From contig JANBQC010000073.1 in assembly GCA_027576995.1 (NCBI GenBank), positions 1-64,000 of the forward strand: a stretch of DNA of 64,000 nucleotides, given 5' to 3'. Shown piece by piece: positions 11,165 through 22,062 of the stretch. The notes beneath the pieces are model-generated. The model had not been told where the DNA came from, did no database searches, and was given only the letters and a program-made list of their open reading frames with translations. Position 1 is the first letter of the stretch. The number at the start of each line of letters is the position of its first letter. The position numbers were made by a program, and so were the translations under genes. Source of the stretch: Dimargaris cristalligena. Taxonomy: Eukaryota > Kickxellomycota > Dimargaritomycetes > Dimargaritales > Dimargaritaceae.

Positions 11165-13074
11165 ATGGATTCAATCTCAATGTGGGATGTCAAGGACATG
11201 TTCAACAAAGTGTAGGTGATATTTCCGAGACTGTTGTATCCCCGTAACCCCCGCAAGCTATTCAATCGGAGGCTTGGTGCCACTAGATACGGTGCAGCTG
11301 TTCCGTTTTAGGTCCTGGAGTTGGCCGAATTGACAATACCCATCCCAATCCCTCAACCACCCTCAGCCTTCCAATGCACTACTTATCAAGTTACTCTCGA
11401 AAATCGTTTATACTTAAACCCAATCCCTAACCTTTATATTAACCAGGAAAAATGTTGTCATGAACTACACCGAAATGGAAATCAAAGTCAACGAGGCCAC
11501 GAACGGCGACGCCTGGGGTGCCTCCAGCACTCTAATGAAGGAAATTGCCCAGGCCACGTACAGCTTGTAAGTTTGACCTAGCTCCAAACCTCGTTTCCCT
11601 ATGTTTAGCAACCCCGCTAGCGGCTAGGTTAGTGCGGCCCTTTAACGCATGCTTGTCTAATACCCACCCATACTATGCGTTCTGTCTACATACTCCACTC
11701 TCACCCGCATGCCTTGGCTACCATGTCACCTATACTAGCCAAAACTTCAACGAGATTATGCCGTGTATCTACAAGCGATTCTCGGAATGCGAGGCCCACC
11801 AGTGGCGACAGATTTACAAGGCCCTTACTCTGCTGGAGTACCTCCTTAAAAACGGCTCCGACCGGGTGGTGGACGATGTCAAGGCCCATATTACCACCAT
11901 AAAGATGCTACGTAGTTTCCACCACATTGACGACCAGGGTAAGGACCAGGGCATCAATGTGCGCCAGCGGGCCAAGGAGCTGGTCGAGCTGATCCAAAGC
12001 TCCGCCCGCATCCGTGAGGAACGGGCCAAGGCCAAAGCCAACCGCAACAAGTACACGGGAGTTAGCTCAAGCTCCGGTGGTTACGGAGGCTTCGGCAGTT
12101 CCAATTCCGATAATTTTGGGCGTTCCAGCAGTCGCTATCAGGATGACGACAGCAACACCAGCGAGTACTCCCGTAGCCAGTCTTCGAGCCGGTCCTACCG
12201 GGACTCGCCCACTTCCTCTAATGCCACCACCACCTCTTCCTCCCGGATGAACACTACCCGCTCCACTCCCCGAGCCCCACGGGCCCCTAGTCCCCCACCA
12301 GCCAGCAGCGAGCCGACCCCAAGCCTGTTGGATTTGGACGATTTCAATGCGATGCCCACTCCGACCCCGGCCGTTCAGCCGGCGATGTCTCTAATGGACG
12401 CCGGTAATTCCAGCCTTATGGATAGTGTCGCCACCTCGGGTGGGGCTCAGGACGACGACTGGGGTGACTTCCAATCCACGGGCGCCCTCAGTAATACCAT
12501 CACTACCCCGGCCCCTCCTTCGGCCCTGGCTCCTCAGTCGGCTTCAGCCGATTTACTGGCAAATGACTTTGATTTCCTAAGTGTAGGTGGAAACGCCGGT
12601 GCCAATAATGTCCCCATGAGTCACCAACCCCAGTCGTTCGCATCTACCCCGCTTGCGGCTCCCCAATCATCTAGGAGCCCGGGCCTGTCCAGTTTGACTA
12701 CTCCTTCCACCGCTTCTCCCGCCAATGCCGCCTCCCCAAAGCCCGGCAATGATATTTGGAGTCAAAACGCTAGCCTGGTGTCCCTCGATCTTCTCGGCTC
12801 AAGAACCTCCGGAAAACCCGCCAAGGCCCCCGCGAAACCTTCCATGAACTCGCTGGCTAGTATGCAGGCAATGAATAAATTAAGCCAGTCCACCGCTAGC
12901 CCCATGGCGGATTGGGGAAGTAACTTCAACAGTGCCAATGCCAGTCGGACATCGCCGGCCATGAGCTCATCCTTGGCCGGTTCTTCCGCTAGTCTGGGTT
13001 CCGGTCGGCCAGCTGCCACTGCTAACCAGGCTATTACGCCTATTTCCAAGAGTGATTTGGACCTTTTCCTTTAA
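11165..13074 (+). CDS. ENT3: ENTH-domain clathrin adaptor, Ent3/epsinR type (three exons)
   Basis: Epsin-related adaptor for clathrin traffic between trans-Golgi and endosomes. Exons 11165-11211, 11447-11566 and 11739-13074, all GT-AG, give 500 residues. The ENTH domain (about 1-150) matches the Ent3/CLINT1 branch and not endocytic Ent1/2: KNVVMNYTEMEIKVNEAT, then WGASSTLMKEIAQATY, WRQIYKALTLLEYLLKNGS and GKDQGINVRQRAKELVELI. The rest is a low-complexity Ser/Pro/Ala tail with adaptor-binding motifs: a clathrin-box-like LLDLDDF (252-258), an acidic-aromatic DDDWGDF (294-300) typical of gamma-ear ligands, and a terminal DLDLFL. The start ATG has a good context (CACCATGG). Exon 1 encodes only 16 residues, so the gene would be mis-started if taken from the long ORF alone. 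Confidence 0.92.
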
Positions 13075-13792
13075 GACATTATCGATCTTCACATTGTTCT
13101 CTCGCTTCCTTTCTCTTTCCCTCTTCTTTTCTCGTATTAATTTTGCTCATACCAGTTTATCGAAATATATATATATATATTATATTGGTGGCATCCTAGC
13201 CAAACCACATTATCTGCCGTGTACGTTGGCTTATTTGCATTAGGCTTCAGCCGCCTATTTTTGGCGCAGTCGAAAGACATATTTCTAACCCATTGCCGCC
13301 ACCATCCGCTAATTTTACCCCGGTCCGAACAGTTTGGTTAAGGAGAGAATATATGGGTGGGTACCAACACAATTGTATACAATTATAAATGATACATGAA
13401 AAAATCGGTGGAGTGTTTATTTTTTACTAAAAATACTCTCGTTTTATCAAACCCATTATTCAATCCATCACCCACTGTATCTTCCCTATATTAATTTTAA
13501 ACCATGCCCACCCAAATGTACTTAATTTACATTCCTGTATTTCTAGGGAGCGAATATTGTGTTTTTTATTTCACTTTCAATGACAGCGCAGAAAAGTAGC
13601 TAAGCAGCAATTCAGTGGATGGTGATGTATGTGGGCGTGTATACAAGCGAGTCGGCGGGAGCGACAGCCTGAGAGTATAGAATGAACGAGTAGTGAATTA
13701 GTCTAGTAGAAAAAAATATGAAATGTATAATATATAATTAGGTTGACAAGGTTCATGTCGATTAATCGACCAGTATCGAACAAAAAATATGA
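13075..13792. other. Convergent spacer with (AT)n
   Basis: AT-rich trailer between ENT3 (+) and MFS copy 2 (-). It has an (AT)n tract at about 13165-13181. No gene seen. Confidence 0.6.
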
Positions 13793-15487
13793 TCATTGCT
13801 TGACATCAAGGAAAGCCGTTGGTGGATGTTCGGTACGCCACTGTTCACCCTTGATGAACACTAACAGTGTGCTGGCGGAGCCTACCAGACACGTGAACCC
13901 CAAGAAAGTAAAAGCCCAACCGGACCCCCAGCTGTTCATGACGATCTGGATAATACCGGTCCACAGAGCGGCATATAGACAGCGGAAAAGATTAGCGAGC
14001 GAAGTGATGGACGAGCTTTTGATAGTGAATAGATCGACCAAGTACGTCGAGATGCCACCAAAAGACGCGTTGAGACAGAACCCCGTCACGAACATACAAA
14101 TCAGCGGGAAAACGAGGTGGACGTGGAAATGCATGACCCAGCCGAACGCGATGAGACTGAGGGGGAATACGGCCATGGTAAAAATGACGAAGAGGAGACG
14201 CCCTTCAAAGGGTTGGATCACGGCGGGACGGCCGCTGCTACCGGTGTTCCCCTCCCCGGCCTTTTCGGCGTTGGGAGCCGCGCCGTCCGCCTGGTTGGCC
14301 TCGGAGAGCGGGCCGTACTGTTCCTGATGGGCCACTTCCCGTCGTCGCAGGAGACGAGTATAGTTCTTATCAGCCATGATACCCCCGATCAGCGCCCCGC
14401 TGATACAGCCCACCCCAATGGCAATATAGCACAACCCGATGTTGGAGGTTGAATAATGGTATTGGTCGGCCAGAATGGTCGAAACGGCCGTGTTCATGGA
14501 ATAGAAGGAACCGAAGATCAGGGCGGTACACAGCGTAGGCAGGGACACGTACTTGAACTTGAGGGTGGGGGCAATCGCAAACGGGTTGATCTGCTGCAAA
14601 GTGATCGGCGGGCGGGGCTTCAGGTGGATGTCAGCGGGTAAACCCTTGAGGGGCATCTGGTAACGACGGGCCATCGTCACTCGGTGGGTTTCGGGCATGA
14701 TGAACGTAACAATGGCGCAAAAGACCCCGCTAATAATCACCGACAGCCAAAAAGTCCACCGCCAACCCAAATTTTCAGCAACGTAACCACCAATGATCGT
14801 ACCTAGGACAGGTCCCAGCATCTGGGCACTGAAAAACACGCCCAGGGCCCCACCGCGCTGGGCGGGTTCGTACACGTCACTGATCGAACCGGCACCGACC
14901 ACAATGGTGGCGGAACCGCCAAAGGCCTGCAGGAACCGCATGCCCAGGAGCAGCGAGTCGCTTTCAGCCAGGGCACATCCGACCGAGGCCAGGGCGCACA
15001 CCAGACAACCCAACGAATACGAGTAACGTCGGCCAAACTGGTCGGCCATGGGACCCCAGAAAATCGGGGCAACTCCCAATCCAATCATAAATACCGACAC
15101 GGCCACGTTGATACGCTCGACCGTCGAATTCAAGTCATCCGCAACAATGTGCAGGGCCGGCAGGAAAATGTTGGAGCAAAACGGGGCGAGCATCCCCGTC
15201 ACTCCGGCGATTATCACCACAATCTTTTTCCAGCCTTCGGATAAGGGGGTGTACAACAGTTCGGGGGCATCGGCCTCGGCTTCGGAGTCCTTGGTGTCTT
15301 CCGGGACGTCTACGGAAAGGGCCTGTTTCGGCGGGTTGGACAACGAGTTGCGACGGGTCTCACCACCACCCCCGAGGAACGACGACGACGACGCGTCTTC
15401 GAGCGAATCACCATTGATTACGGTGGAGGCGTTGGCGACGCCACTGCCCTGGAAATCGGAGAGCGGGCTATGAGTGAGTCCAGCCAT
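13793..15487 (-). CDS. MFS drug:H+ antiporter, DHA1/Qdr-like (copy 2, intronless)
   Basis: Second exporter of the same family, 564 residues in one exon. The acidic, Ser-rich N-terminal tail of about 85 residues is longer than in copy 1. Motif A is GPMADQFGRR (145-154); the helix-5 motif is GPVLGTIIGGYVA; the late loop and helix reads TGFCLNASFGGISTYLVDLF, equal to the spliced junction of copy 1. The central loop has a polar insert rich in Ala, Glu and Gly. About 12 hydrophobic segments are visible. Both copies lie on the minus strand about 7.7 kb apart with MGMT and ENT3 between them, so they look like an old local duplication. Start: first ATG, preceded by a purine. Substrate unknown. Confidence 0.93.
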   Translation of the reverse strand: MAGLTHSPLSDFQGSGVANASTVINGDSLEDASSSSFLGGGGETRRNSLSNPPKQALSVDVPEDTKDSEAEADAPELLYTPLSEGWKKIVVIIAGVTGMLAPFCSNIFLPALHIVADDLNSTVERINVAVSVFMIGLGVAPIFWGPMADQFGRRYSYSLGCLVCALASVGCALAESDSLLLGMRFLQAFGGSATIVVGAGSISDVYEPAQRGGALGVFFSAQMLGPVLGTIIGGYVAENLGWRWTFWLSVIISGVFCAIVTFIMPETHRVTMARRYQMPLKGLPADIHLKPRPPITLQQINPFAIAPTLKFKYVSLPTLCTALIFGSFYSMNTAVSTILADQYHYSTSNIGLCYIAIGVGCISGALIGGIMADKNYTRLLRRREVAHQEQYGPLSEANQADGAAPNAEKAGEGNTGSSGRPAVIQPFEGRLLFVIFTMAVFPLSLIAFGWVMHFHVHLVFPLICMFVTGFCLNASFGGISTYLVDLFTIKSSSITSLANLFRCLYAALWTGIIQIVMNSWGSGWAFTFLGFTCLVGSASTLLVFIKGEQWRTEHPPTAFLDVKQ

Positions 15488-17758
15488 CTCTGTAGGGATA
15501 AATACGGCAGTGGGGAAAGCAGCCGTGAGAATCCAATAAGCGGGTCAGGGACTTCTGCGGGGGAAACCAGTGGAGAGGAGTGGGAAAAAACCCTGACTGA
15601 ATCACACACACACACACCTCACGTAATGGTCAAGCGGAAAGCGGATATATTGGGCTAGGCCTAGCGTGCGCTAAGGCGGGACCAATGTGCAGATATCGAC
15701 AGGTGCTGTGTACTAGTAATAAAATGGTCAAGTAGACGAACCTCGAATAATTCGAGTAGAATTAGCTGAGAGCCCAGGCCGGATAATTAAAAGTAAATAA
15801 AAAAGAATAGCTAAACTTAAGGGGGTCACCGGGTATTTTTTTTTAAAAATGAAGTATAGGATAGCCGGTAGAATCGGAATAAAAGCAGTGAGGGGGGTGG
15901 CAAACGTATGGTTCACAATCGAATGGTGAAAATTACAACAGTGCAACTAGACTGACAGATTTTGGAATACCTAATTTGGAATTCGGGGCAAACTGATTAA
16001 ATATTGGGTGAGTGAAAGGGTCGAAAAATGAAAAACCGAAAATAGAACCTGTTACTTACTGCTAACTTTGGGGATGATGCAAAGGCGGAGAATATTGCGG
16101 CTATATATATATATATAGCTGTGGGCAAGAACGAAGGGGGAGAGGGCTGACTACCACCCATACCTGGCCATGGTACCGCACAACCTGGACGGGGAGACAA
16201 TGTGGGTAAAACAGTAGGGACTGGTGGGCGGTGGTGAGTGGTTTTTCCCCCAATGAAAACCCTCCAAGAGAAAAAGTCCTTTTCACAACAGTGCAGCAGC
16301 CCCAGAATAGCGCTCTCCACGCGCGAATCGCCACCGGGACTGTCGTTTGCAAGACCTCACTGTGAATGGGGGAGAAAGGCGGATCTTAGGCACACCAGTG
16401 CGCGAATCACCAGACTCTCTCTCGTTAAATGAGAATCTCTCACTGCTATTTGTCATTCCATGGGCACAATTGGTGGAAAATAAGGGACAGTATTCTAACC
16501 AAACAGCTTCAATTAAGCCCCTTCCATACACGACACTAGTAATCACTTCCAAGGCTGATAAATTTTATTTCCAATTAGGGGATTTCCTAAACGAAACAAG
16601 GAAGGTAGGCAGAAGACGTCGAATGGGAATCCTTCTGCAACGCGATTTATCTATTCTCCGATTGCTGGATGCTCTAGAGGGCAGCTGAAAACAAAACAAC
16701 AATTGTTCTTGGACAAAGCCTCCGGATGTTCGAACAGTTACGGTTACTTAATACCTCGCCAAAACGGCACCGCGCCTTCATCAATCGACACAAAAAGTAT
16801 CCAGGAGAAATGGTTAGGCCTGCATGGTAGATGCCCATATGACCCCAAGTAACTGCCATACAGTTCGGCCAATTTCTCAGGAGGCTGCCCCGCTACGGCT
16901 AAATGTTTTAAAATGTGGCGTGGGGTTAGTCAGCAACCCCATTCAGCGGCTAGGTCGGAGAAGGTCGCACATTTCCCCCATTAATTTGATGGAAAGTACA
17001 GGGATAGTTCTGGATTAGCCTTAAAAAAATGCCGGGCATTGCGAATGACTCACCCACCCTATTCGTTCATTATACAGTGCCAATGCTTGAATCTTCCGAG
17101 CGGCCTGTTTGGCCCATTCGGTTTTCCGATATTTCCTCCTATAATAGCGAATCTAGTCCTGCTATCTGATGTCCGGCCACCAGCCAGTTACGCTAGTTCC
17201 GGGTAGGGGAGTTTACCGGACTCGACTAGTACACGGCAGTATCCAGGCAATCACATTGAATCATCCTGGCCAGACGCGGTGGAACGAGAAAAAAATAGCC
17301 GTGTCCGGAAGCCTCAGTGGATGGTAATCTAACCCTGCCAACATGTGCTAGTTTGGCACCAACTACCGCCCCCCCTTACATACATATTTCCGGCCACCGG
17401 CCGACCACTGAGAATTCCCCACCTCTTTCTGCCTGTGCTGCTCACAGGCCCCGTGGATAAAACCCCCTTCTCACTTTGGCGGGGTACAGTCGCTGCGGAT
17501 TGGGCATAATAAAAATCCACGAATAGAATCCATCTTCGGCAAAGATAATACCCGGAAAGGGGTTGGAATTTATTGGTGGGGATTTGTCAGTTATTAAGCC
17601 CACAGATGAACTCCTCACTCATACACTCATCTATTTCCATAATAATCTACATACGTTTTCCGATGGCTTGACGTTCCGCAGCGATGCAATATCCCACCTC
17701 TAAAATGGACGTGCATAGTCTGAAACGGAAAAAATGCCTGAAAAATATGCTCAGGGTT

Positions 17759-17925
17759 TTTTATAATACACATGGGTGAAATTCAGCTCGGCTGTATAAG
17801 GTTTTAATAGATTGTGTATGGGAAAATCAGTGGGATGTTAATTTTCAACCAGTAGTATTTGCCTCCCCAAATGGATTTTTCGTTATACAGCCTTGTTGAA
17901 CTACTCCCACATGGTTTTATAATAC
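17759..17925. mobile_element. MITE-like TIR element, copy A, with 11 bp target duplication
   Basis: The element at 17770-17914 (145 bp) has imperfect terminal inverted repeats of about 30 bp; both ends carry GGCTGTATAA about 20 bases in. It is flanked by perfect direct repeats TTTTATAATAC at 17759-17769 and 17915-17925. It has no coding capacity. In reverse orientation it aligns over its whole length with copies B and C. Confidence 0.75.
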
Positions 17926-18526
17926 CTTCCACGTCATCCAAACAACTCCCTCCTTTCCAAAACGAATTATAGTTGATTATCTGATAGTCAAAACGACCCC
18001 TGGTAAGTGGGCCGGCAACGTAAGCTAAACCAGTAACGAATGGCCTTATTGTAGGTTTCGTTGCTAATCACAGACAACCACACAACCTAATTCGGCACTC
18101 GGCCATCTGATAAAAGAATGGGGATACAGTAATGACTGCGGAATAGAGAGGGGGAGCTCACGTCCCGGCTGATGGCCAATCCAACTCTGTTATTAATCGG
18201 GTAATTTGAGTGGAGCTATAGGGATATTCCTTTTCAGCCATTATTTTTGTGTAATGAGTATACCACAACTGTGTCGGATTTTCCGGTATACTTCAATGAC
18301 AATACAGGGTGTTTTTTGGTTATAGTTAGCCCGCACTGGCCCTGTCAGGTTGTACTATTATGTAGCTTAACTGGGAGAATTCCGACATTATGTTTAGGGT
18401 AAGATAACTATAGGGTGTTTTTATGCTGAAATACTACAAGCTTTCAAGATCGAACGTTCAAACCAATGGATTGCTTGTCCGACGAATTCCCTGGCAGCTG
18501 GTTTTGGATAAATATATATATATATA

Positions 18527-18661
18527 TATATGGGAGAAGTTCATCCAAGCTGTATAACAAAAAATCCATTAGATTCGGCCAATATTACTAGTTAAAAATA
18601 TATTTCCCATACACGCATAATGTAAACCCTTATATAGCTGGGCTTAATTTCACCCATATAT
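18527..18661. mobile_element. MITE-like TIR element, copy B, inside an (AT)n tract
   Basis: About 135 bp. The left end TATATGGGAGAAGTTCAT...AGCTGTATAA is mirrored by the right end TATATAGCTGGGC...TTTCACCCATATA. The interior shares AATCCATT, CCAATATTACT and CCCATACACG with copy C. (AT)n lies on both sides, so the exact duplication cannot be read. Confidence 0.7.
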
Positions 18662-19137
18662 ATATGTATCTAACGAGTGCTCAACGGGACTCGCAGGTCT
18701 ACCATCCCATATTTACTCAGTGTAAATCGAGAATTATTGACAGAATTGTAGGAGTCACCCATGGATCAGATTTGAACGGGCACCAAGATGCCACGTACTA
18801 TAAAGTGTTGTTACAGCTTCGTAGCTGGTATCACATCGTTGATTTAGAAGGGATAGGCATATCAGATGTTCCAATTACCCTTATGCAGGAATCAACCACC
18901 GCTTAGTAACACTGGCTAAATATATGAAAGTAGTTTTATTACAAGGCATTAGAGTCCTACCATACTAACATCCCAATTTCTAGATGTTTAAACTGGGCCC
19001 TATTATTCAAATTTTTTATTATTTTATTGTATCATAAGTTTTTTAAGAGGCCTAAAAGGAGATGATATAGTTTTTTCAGGAATATCAATAGACGCATCAA
19101 ATGTAAAATACAAAACTATGGTTGTAGATTAGTCAGT

Positions 19138-20262
19138 TTACATGGCATAGTATCCTGTAGGGGGAGTAGGGGGGTGGACTTGGTATTCGTTTTCAGTGGG
19201 GGGAGACTCAACCTTGGTCTTTTTGACTGGCTTGGTGCTGGGATTAACCCACTTTCCGCCGGGGGCTTCCATCGTAGGCTTAGTGGTGGGGGTATGGGTG
19301 ACTTGCTTCGCGGGGCTGACTTGGACCGCCTTGGGGATGTGGGTGGGGGTATGGACCGGAGTGTGGGTAGGCGTAACAACCGGGGTAGTATGAGCAGGGC
19401 TCTCCTTGTGGGGGCGAGGCACGGTATGGGGACGAGGATGGTGGGGCTTTGAAGTCCGCGTAGGCATGGATCCGCCCGCAGTGCTGGTAGGTGTGGTCAT
19501 GGGAGGGATACCCTGGGGATTCACGACACCGTACTGGGCCCCGTGGGCGGCCCGTTCGTCAGTGCGCGTCGTCTGGGGGCTGGGCTTGTGGTGATGATGG
19601 CCGGCATCATGGGGCATAGGGGACTGCTGCTGTTGTTGCTGCTGTCCACGAGGGGAAGTGGAGGTGGAGGCTGGGACGGGCGCGGGTTTGGCTTGATAGG
19701 AAGCACCGCTCATTGTCCAGGGCTTATCCTTGAGATTGGCCTTGACGGCTAGCTCGGCGGCCATGGTATGATCAACCATGGAATCCGACATGCCATCATT
19801 GTCCATGCTATCAGTGTCCCGCAAATTAGACATGGGTTCCTCATCGGCAGCGTTGAGTTCCGGTATATCGAATACTTCGTCGTTATCGTTCAGTTCGCTC
19901 GGGGTCGAATTACCGTCGTCATTATCCATGAAGGCGGTGGGGGCCTTGGCTAGGTATTGGGAAGCGCCAGCGGGCTGCTTAACGGGCTTGAGCTCGGCAG
20001 GTACATTGGGGATAACTTCTAGTTCAGAATTGGGCGATCCGGGGGTAAGCTTACCAGGCACGATGGGGTCGGTATCATCAGAGGATTCTGATCTGCCACC
20101 ACAGGGAGAACCTTGACCAGCGGGGCCGCTGTTGGCCAGGTTAACATTGAGGCAGAGAAGATTGTCCAGGAGTTTGTTGAGGGGGGCACCGACAGTGGGG
20201 GTGGCCAAGAACACGACGGCGGTGGCGGAAGCGGCGAGGAAGAGAGCAGCGTTGACCTTCAT
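19138..20262 (-). CDS. Secreted low-complexity orphan protein
   Basis: I do not recognise a family. From the ATG at 20262 the product is 374 residues. The open frame extends 30 codons upstream, but starting at 20262 exposes a clear signal peptide: MKV, a hydrophobic Ala/Leu/Val core to about residue 24, and a likely cut after VGA (26). The mature protein has just two cysteines (37 and 54), close to the N-terminus and able to form one disulfide. Then comes an acidic Asp/Glu/Ser/Asn region (about 80-190) and a basic Pro/Thr/His/Lys tail with a run of seven Gln and many HTP repeats. Thr/Ser/Pro richness suggests O-glycosylation and a wall or extracellular role. TATTTAAA at plus 20522-20529 is a possible TATA element about 260 bases upstream. 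No GPI signal seen. Confidence 0.75.
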   Translation of the reverse strand: MKVNAALFLAASATAVVFLATPTVGAPLNKLLDNLLCLNVNLANSGPAGQGSPCGGRSESSDDTDPIVPGKLTPGSPNSELEVIPNVPAELKPVKQPAGASQYLAKAPTAFMDNDDGNSTPSELNDNDEVFDIPELNAADEEPMSNLRDTDSMDNDGMSDSMVDHTMAAELAVKANLKDKPWTMSGASYQAKPAPVPASTSTSPRGQQQQQQQSPMPHDAGHHHHKPSPQTTRTDERAAHGAQYGVVNPQGIPPMTTPTSTAGGSMPTRTSKPHHPRPHTVPRPHKESPAHTTPVVTPTHTPVHTPTHIPKAVQVSPAKQVTHTPTTKPTMEAPGGKWVNPSTKPVKKTKVESPPTENEYQVHPPTPPTGYYAM

Positions 20263-22062
20263 GATTAAGGGTGGAATTAAATGGGTGAGGGGTGGTAAAG
20301 TAATTGGAAGTGGTTGGAAAGAAGGATGAAATGAGTGATTAAAAAAGTTCAATATGAATTTGGAGCGTAAGATTGTGGTTGTGCGTGGGTAATGGCATGA
20401 GATCGTGAATGAGTGGAGAAAATGAGGCGTGATGGGCGTGAAATTGCAAATGCAATTGCGGATGATGAGATGGATGGGCTGCTTGGTCTGAGTTTTTTGG
20501 GAAATAGGCCGACGTGGCTTCTTTAAATACCAAAAGGAAGCCCCCTTCGTGTATGGTAATCTACTCCAAGGACTTGCCGTTGGGTACCGCCACCGCTCCT
20601 ACCTCCTCTTTCACGTACACGTTGAGCAGGCCTAATCAAACCATTTTTGGTGTCCCTGGCTCAAATCTTGGGTCCACACTTCTAACTCACTATTATTTTT
20701 TCACGTCCTGAATCAATCAAACCACCCGGGGGTTGCAAGAACTTCGCCACTGCCAGCCAACTAACTGCGTGAGGTTGGTCCGATCAGTCCCAGCAGTGAG
20801 GGACTCCTGCGATGGCGGGGCCCCGGACTGAAAAGGAGGGGGAAGAGTGATTATCCTCTCTGTATACACACCCCAAGGGGCCGACTGAGTTGTTACTAAT
20901 ACGGTGCTCCACCATCGTGTCTCCACTGATATGGACTTTTTTTATCAATGTTGACTTCAGGGGAGAAGGTGGGATTTGGCACAGAATCGATAGGATACAT
21001 GTTTTTTTAAACCAAAATGTGCCTTTACAAGGTGGTCAACTGCAACCCCTTTATCCCAGTGAACGATATAGTATGGGGTGTGCCATGTAATACTAACGGG
21101 TATCATTGGTCCCAGGGACGGGGTCAGGGCACCAATGAATAAACAATTTGGGAGTTTTAATGAGTCGGTGGGGTTCAGCCTTTATTAAGCATGGATGGTT
21201 ATGGGACTAGTCCAGATTTGGCAAGTTGTACTAGCCGCCAGAAAAAAACCCCATTCGTTTCCTCACTAACGATCTTTACGGTCTGTTGGATTCCGCAGGC
21301 GGTGGGACAGGGAGGCAGGGGGAGGTGTTGACTATCACGATGACCCTGGATTTCGTATACACACTGTTAGTAAATTATTCCAACGAATTGGAGTAGAAGG
21401 AGGTCCAATGTAATTGCATGGTGAAATATCCGTTTGAGGTGTGTCAAGTTTTTTACCGGTTGGAAACAGCCCCCCCCTTGATATTTAGATATTAACACGA
21501 TAACCAAAATCCTACACCGTTGGACTGGAGTGTCTACCCACATCAAGCAGGCCTGACTGAGGACTAGTCATTGTTGAATTATCGAGGGGCTGGGCTAAGT
21601 CTGGGACGAAGGATGGTGTGCCACTTTCCCCCTTACTCCTCCAAACTTGACAAGGCCCGTTTCACTAACTCCCAAATCAGCGCATTTCTCGTATTTTACT
21701 GGACATGCAATACATGAAGTCCGCGTCCCTAATTCAATTAATTGTAGGTATCCAAATATATTGATGGTTTTATTTATAATATTCTAATAACTTCGAATGT
21801 GCATTTTATAAAGTTCGCTATTAGCGAACTCAGCGGTAAAACGAGCCCGCCGAAGCATACATAGCAATAGACCAATATAAAGTTGGTATAATATTTATGG
21901 CATAAGCAATACAACGCGAAGGCGGTGGAAAGGGGGGGGGTTATACAGACGATGGAGAAGGCGGTACACTAATAGCGGTATCCTTCCTTCTTCAATGGGT
22001 ATGTTTTGAGCTGGTGGGAAATTGGGCCCCTTTACTCACCCTTTCTCCCACTCCTCGTTCCT
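20263..22062. other. Intergenic region
   Basis: Probable promoter of the secreted-protein gene (near 20262-20530) and trailer of the proline dehydrogenase gene (near 22062). A 19-base palindrome with 9-base arms lies at 21812-21830. Nothing else recognised. Confidence 0.5.

Larger units (their letters stand above)
15488..19137. other. Gene-poor region with (CA)n, (AT)n and two TIR elements
   Basis: The MFS copy 2 promoter side has a short (CA)n tract at about 15604-15617. An (AT)n tract is at 16101-16117. Two copies of a short TIR element lie at 17770-17914 and 18527-18661. An 80-codon ATG frame at 18664-18906 starts a few bases after the second element; it has one cysteine, no recognised domain and no codon bias, so it is only a weak candidate. 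Confidence 0.5.

Noticed and set aside
18664..18906. 80-codon ATG frame beside TIR element B
   Set aside because: Protein-like but no codon bias, domain or homologue I know; could be chance.
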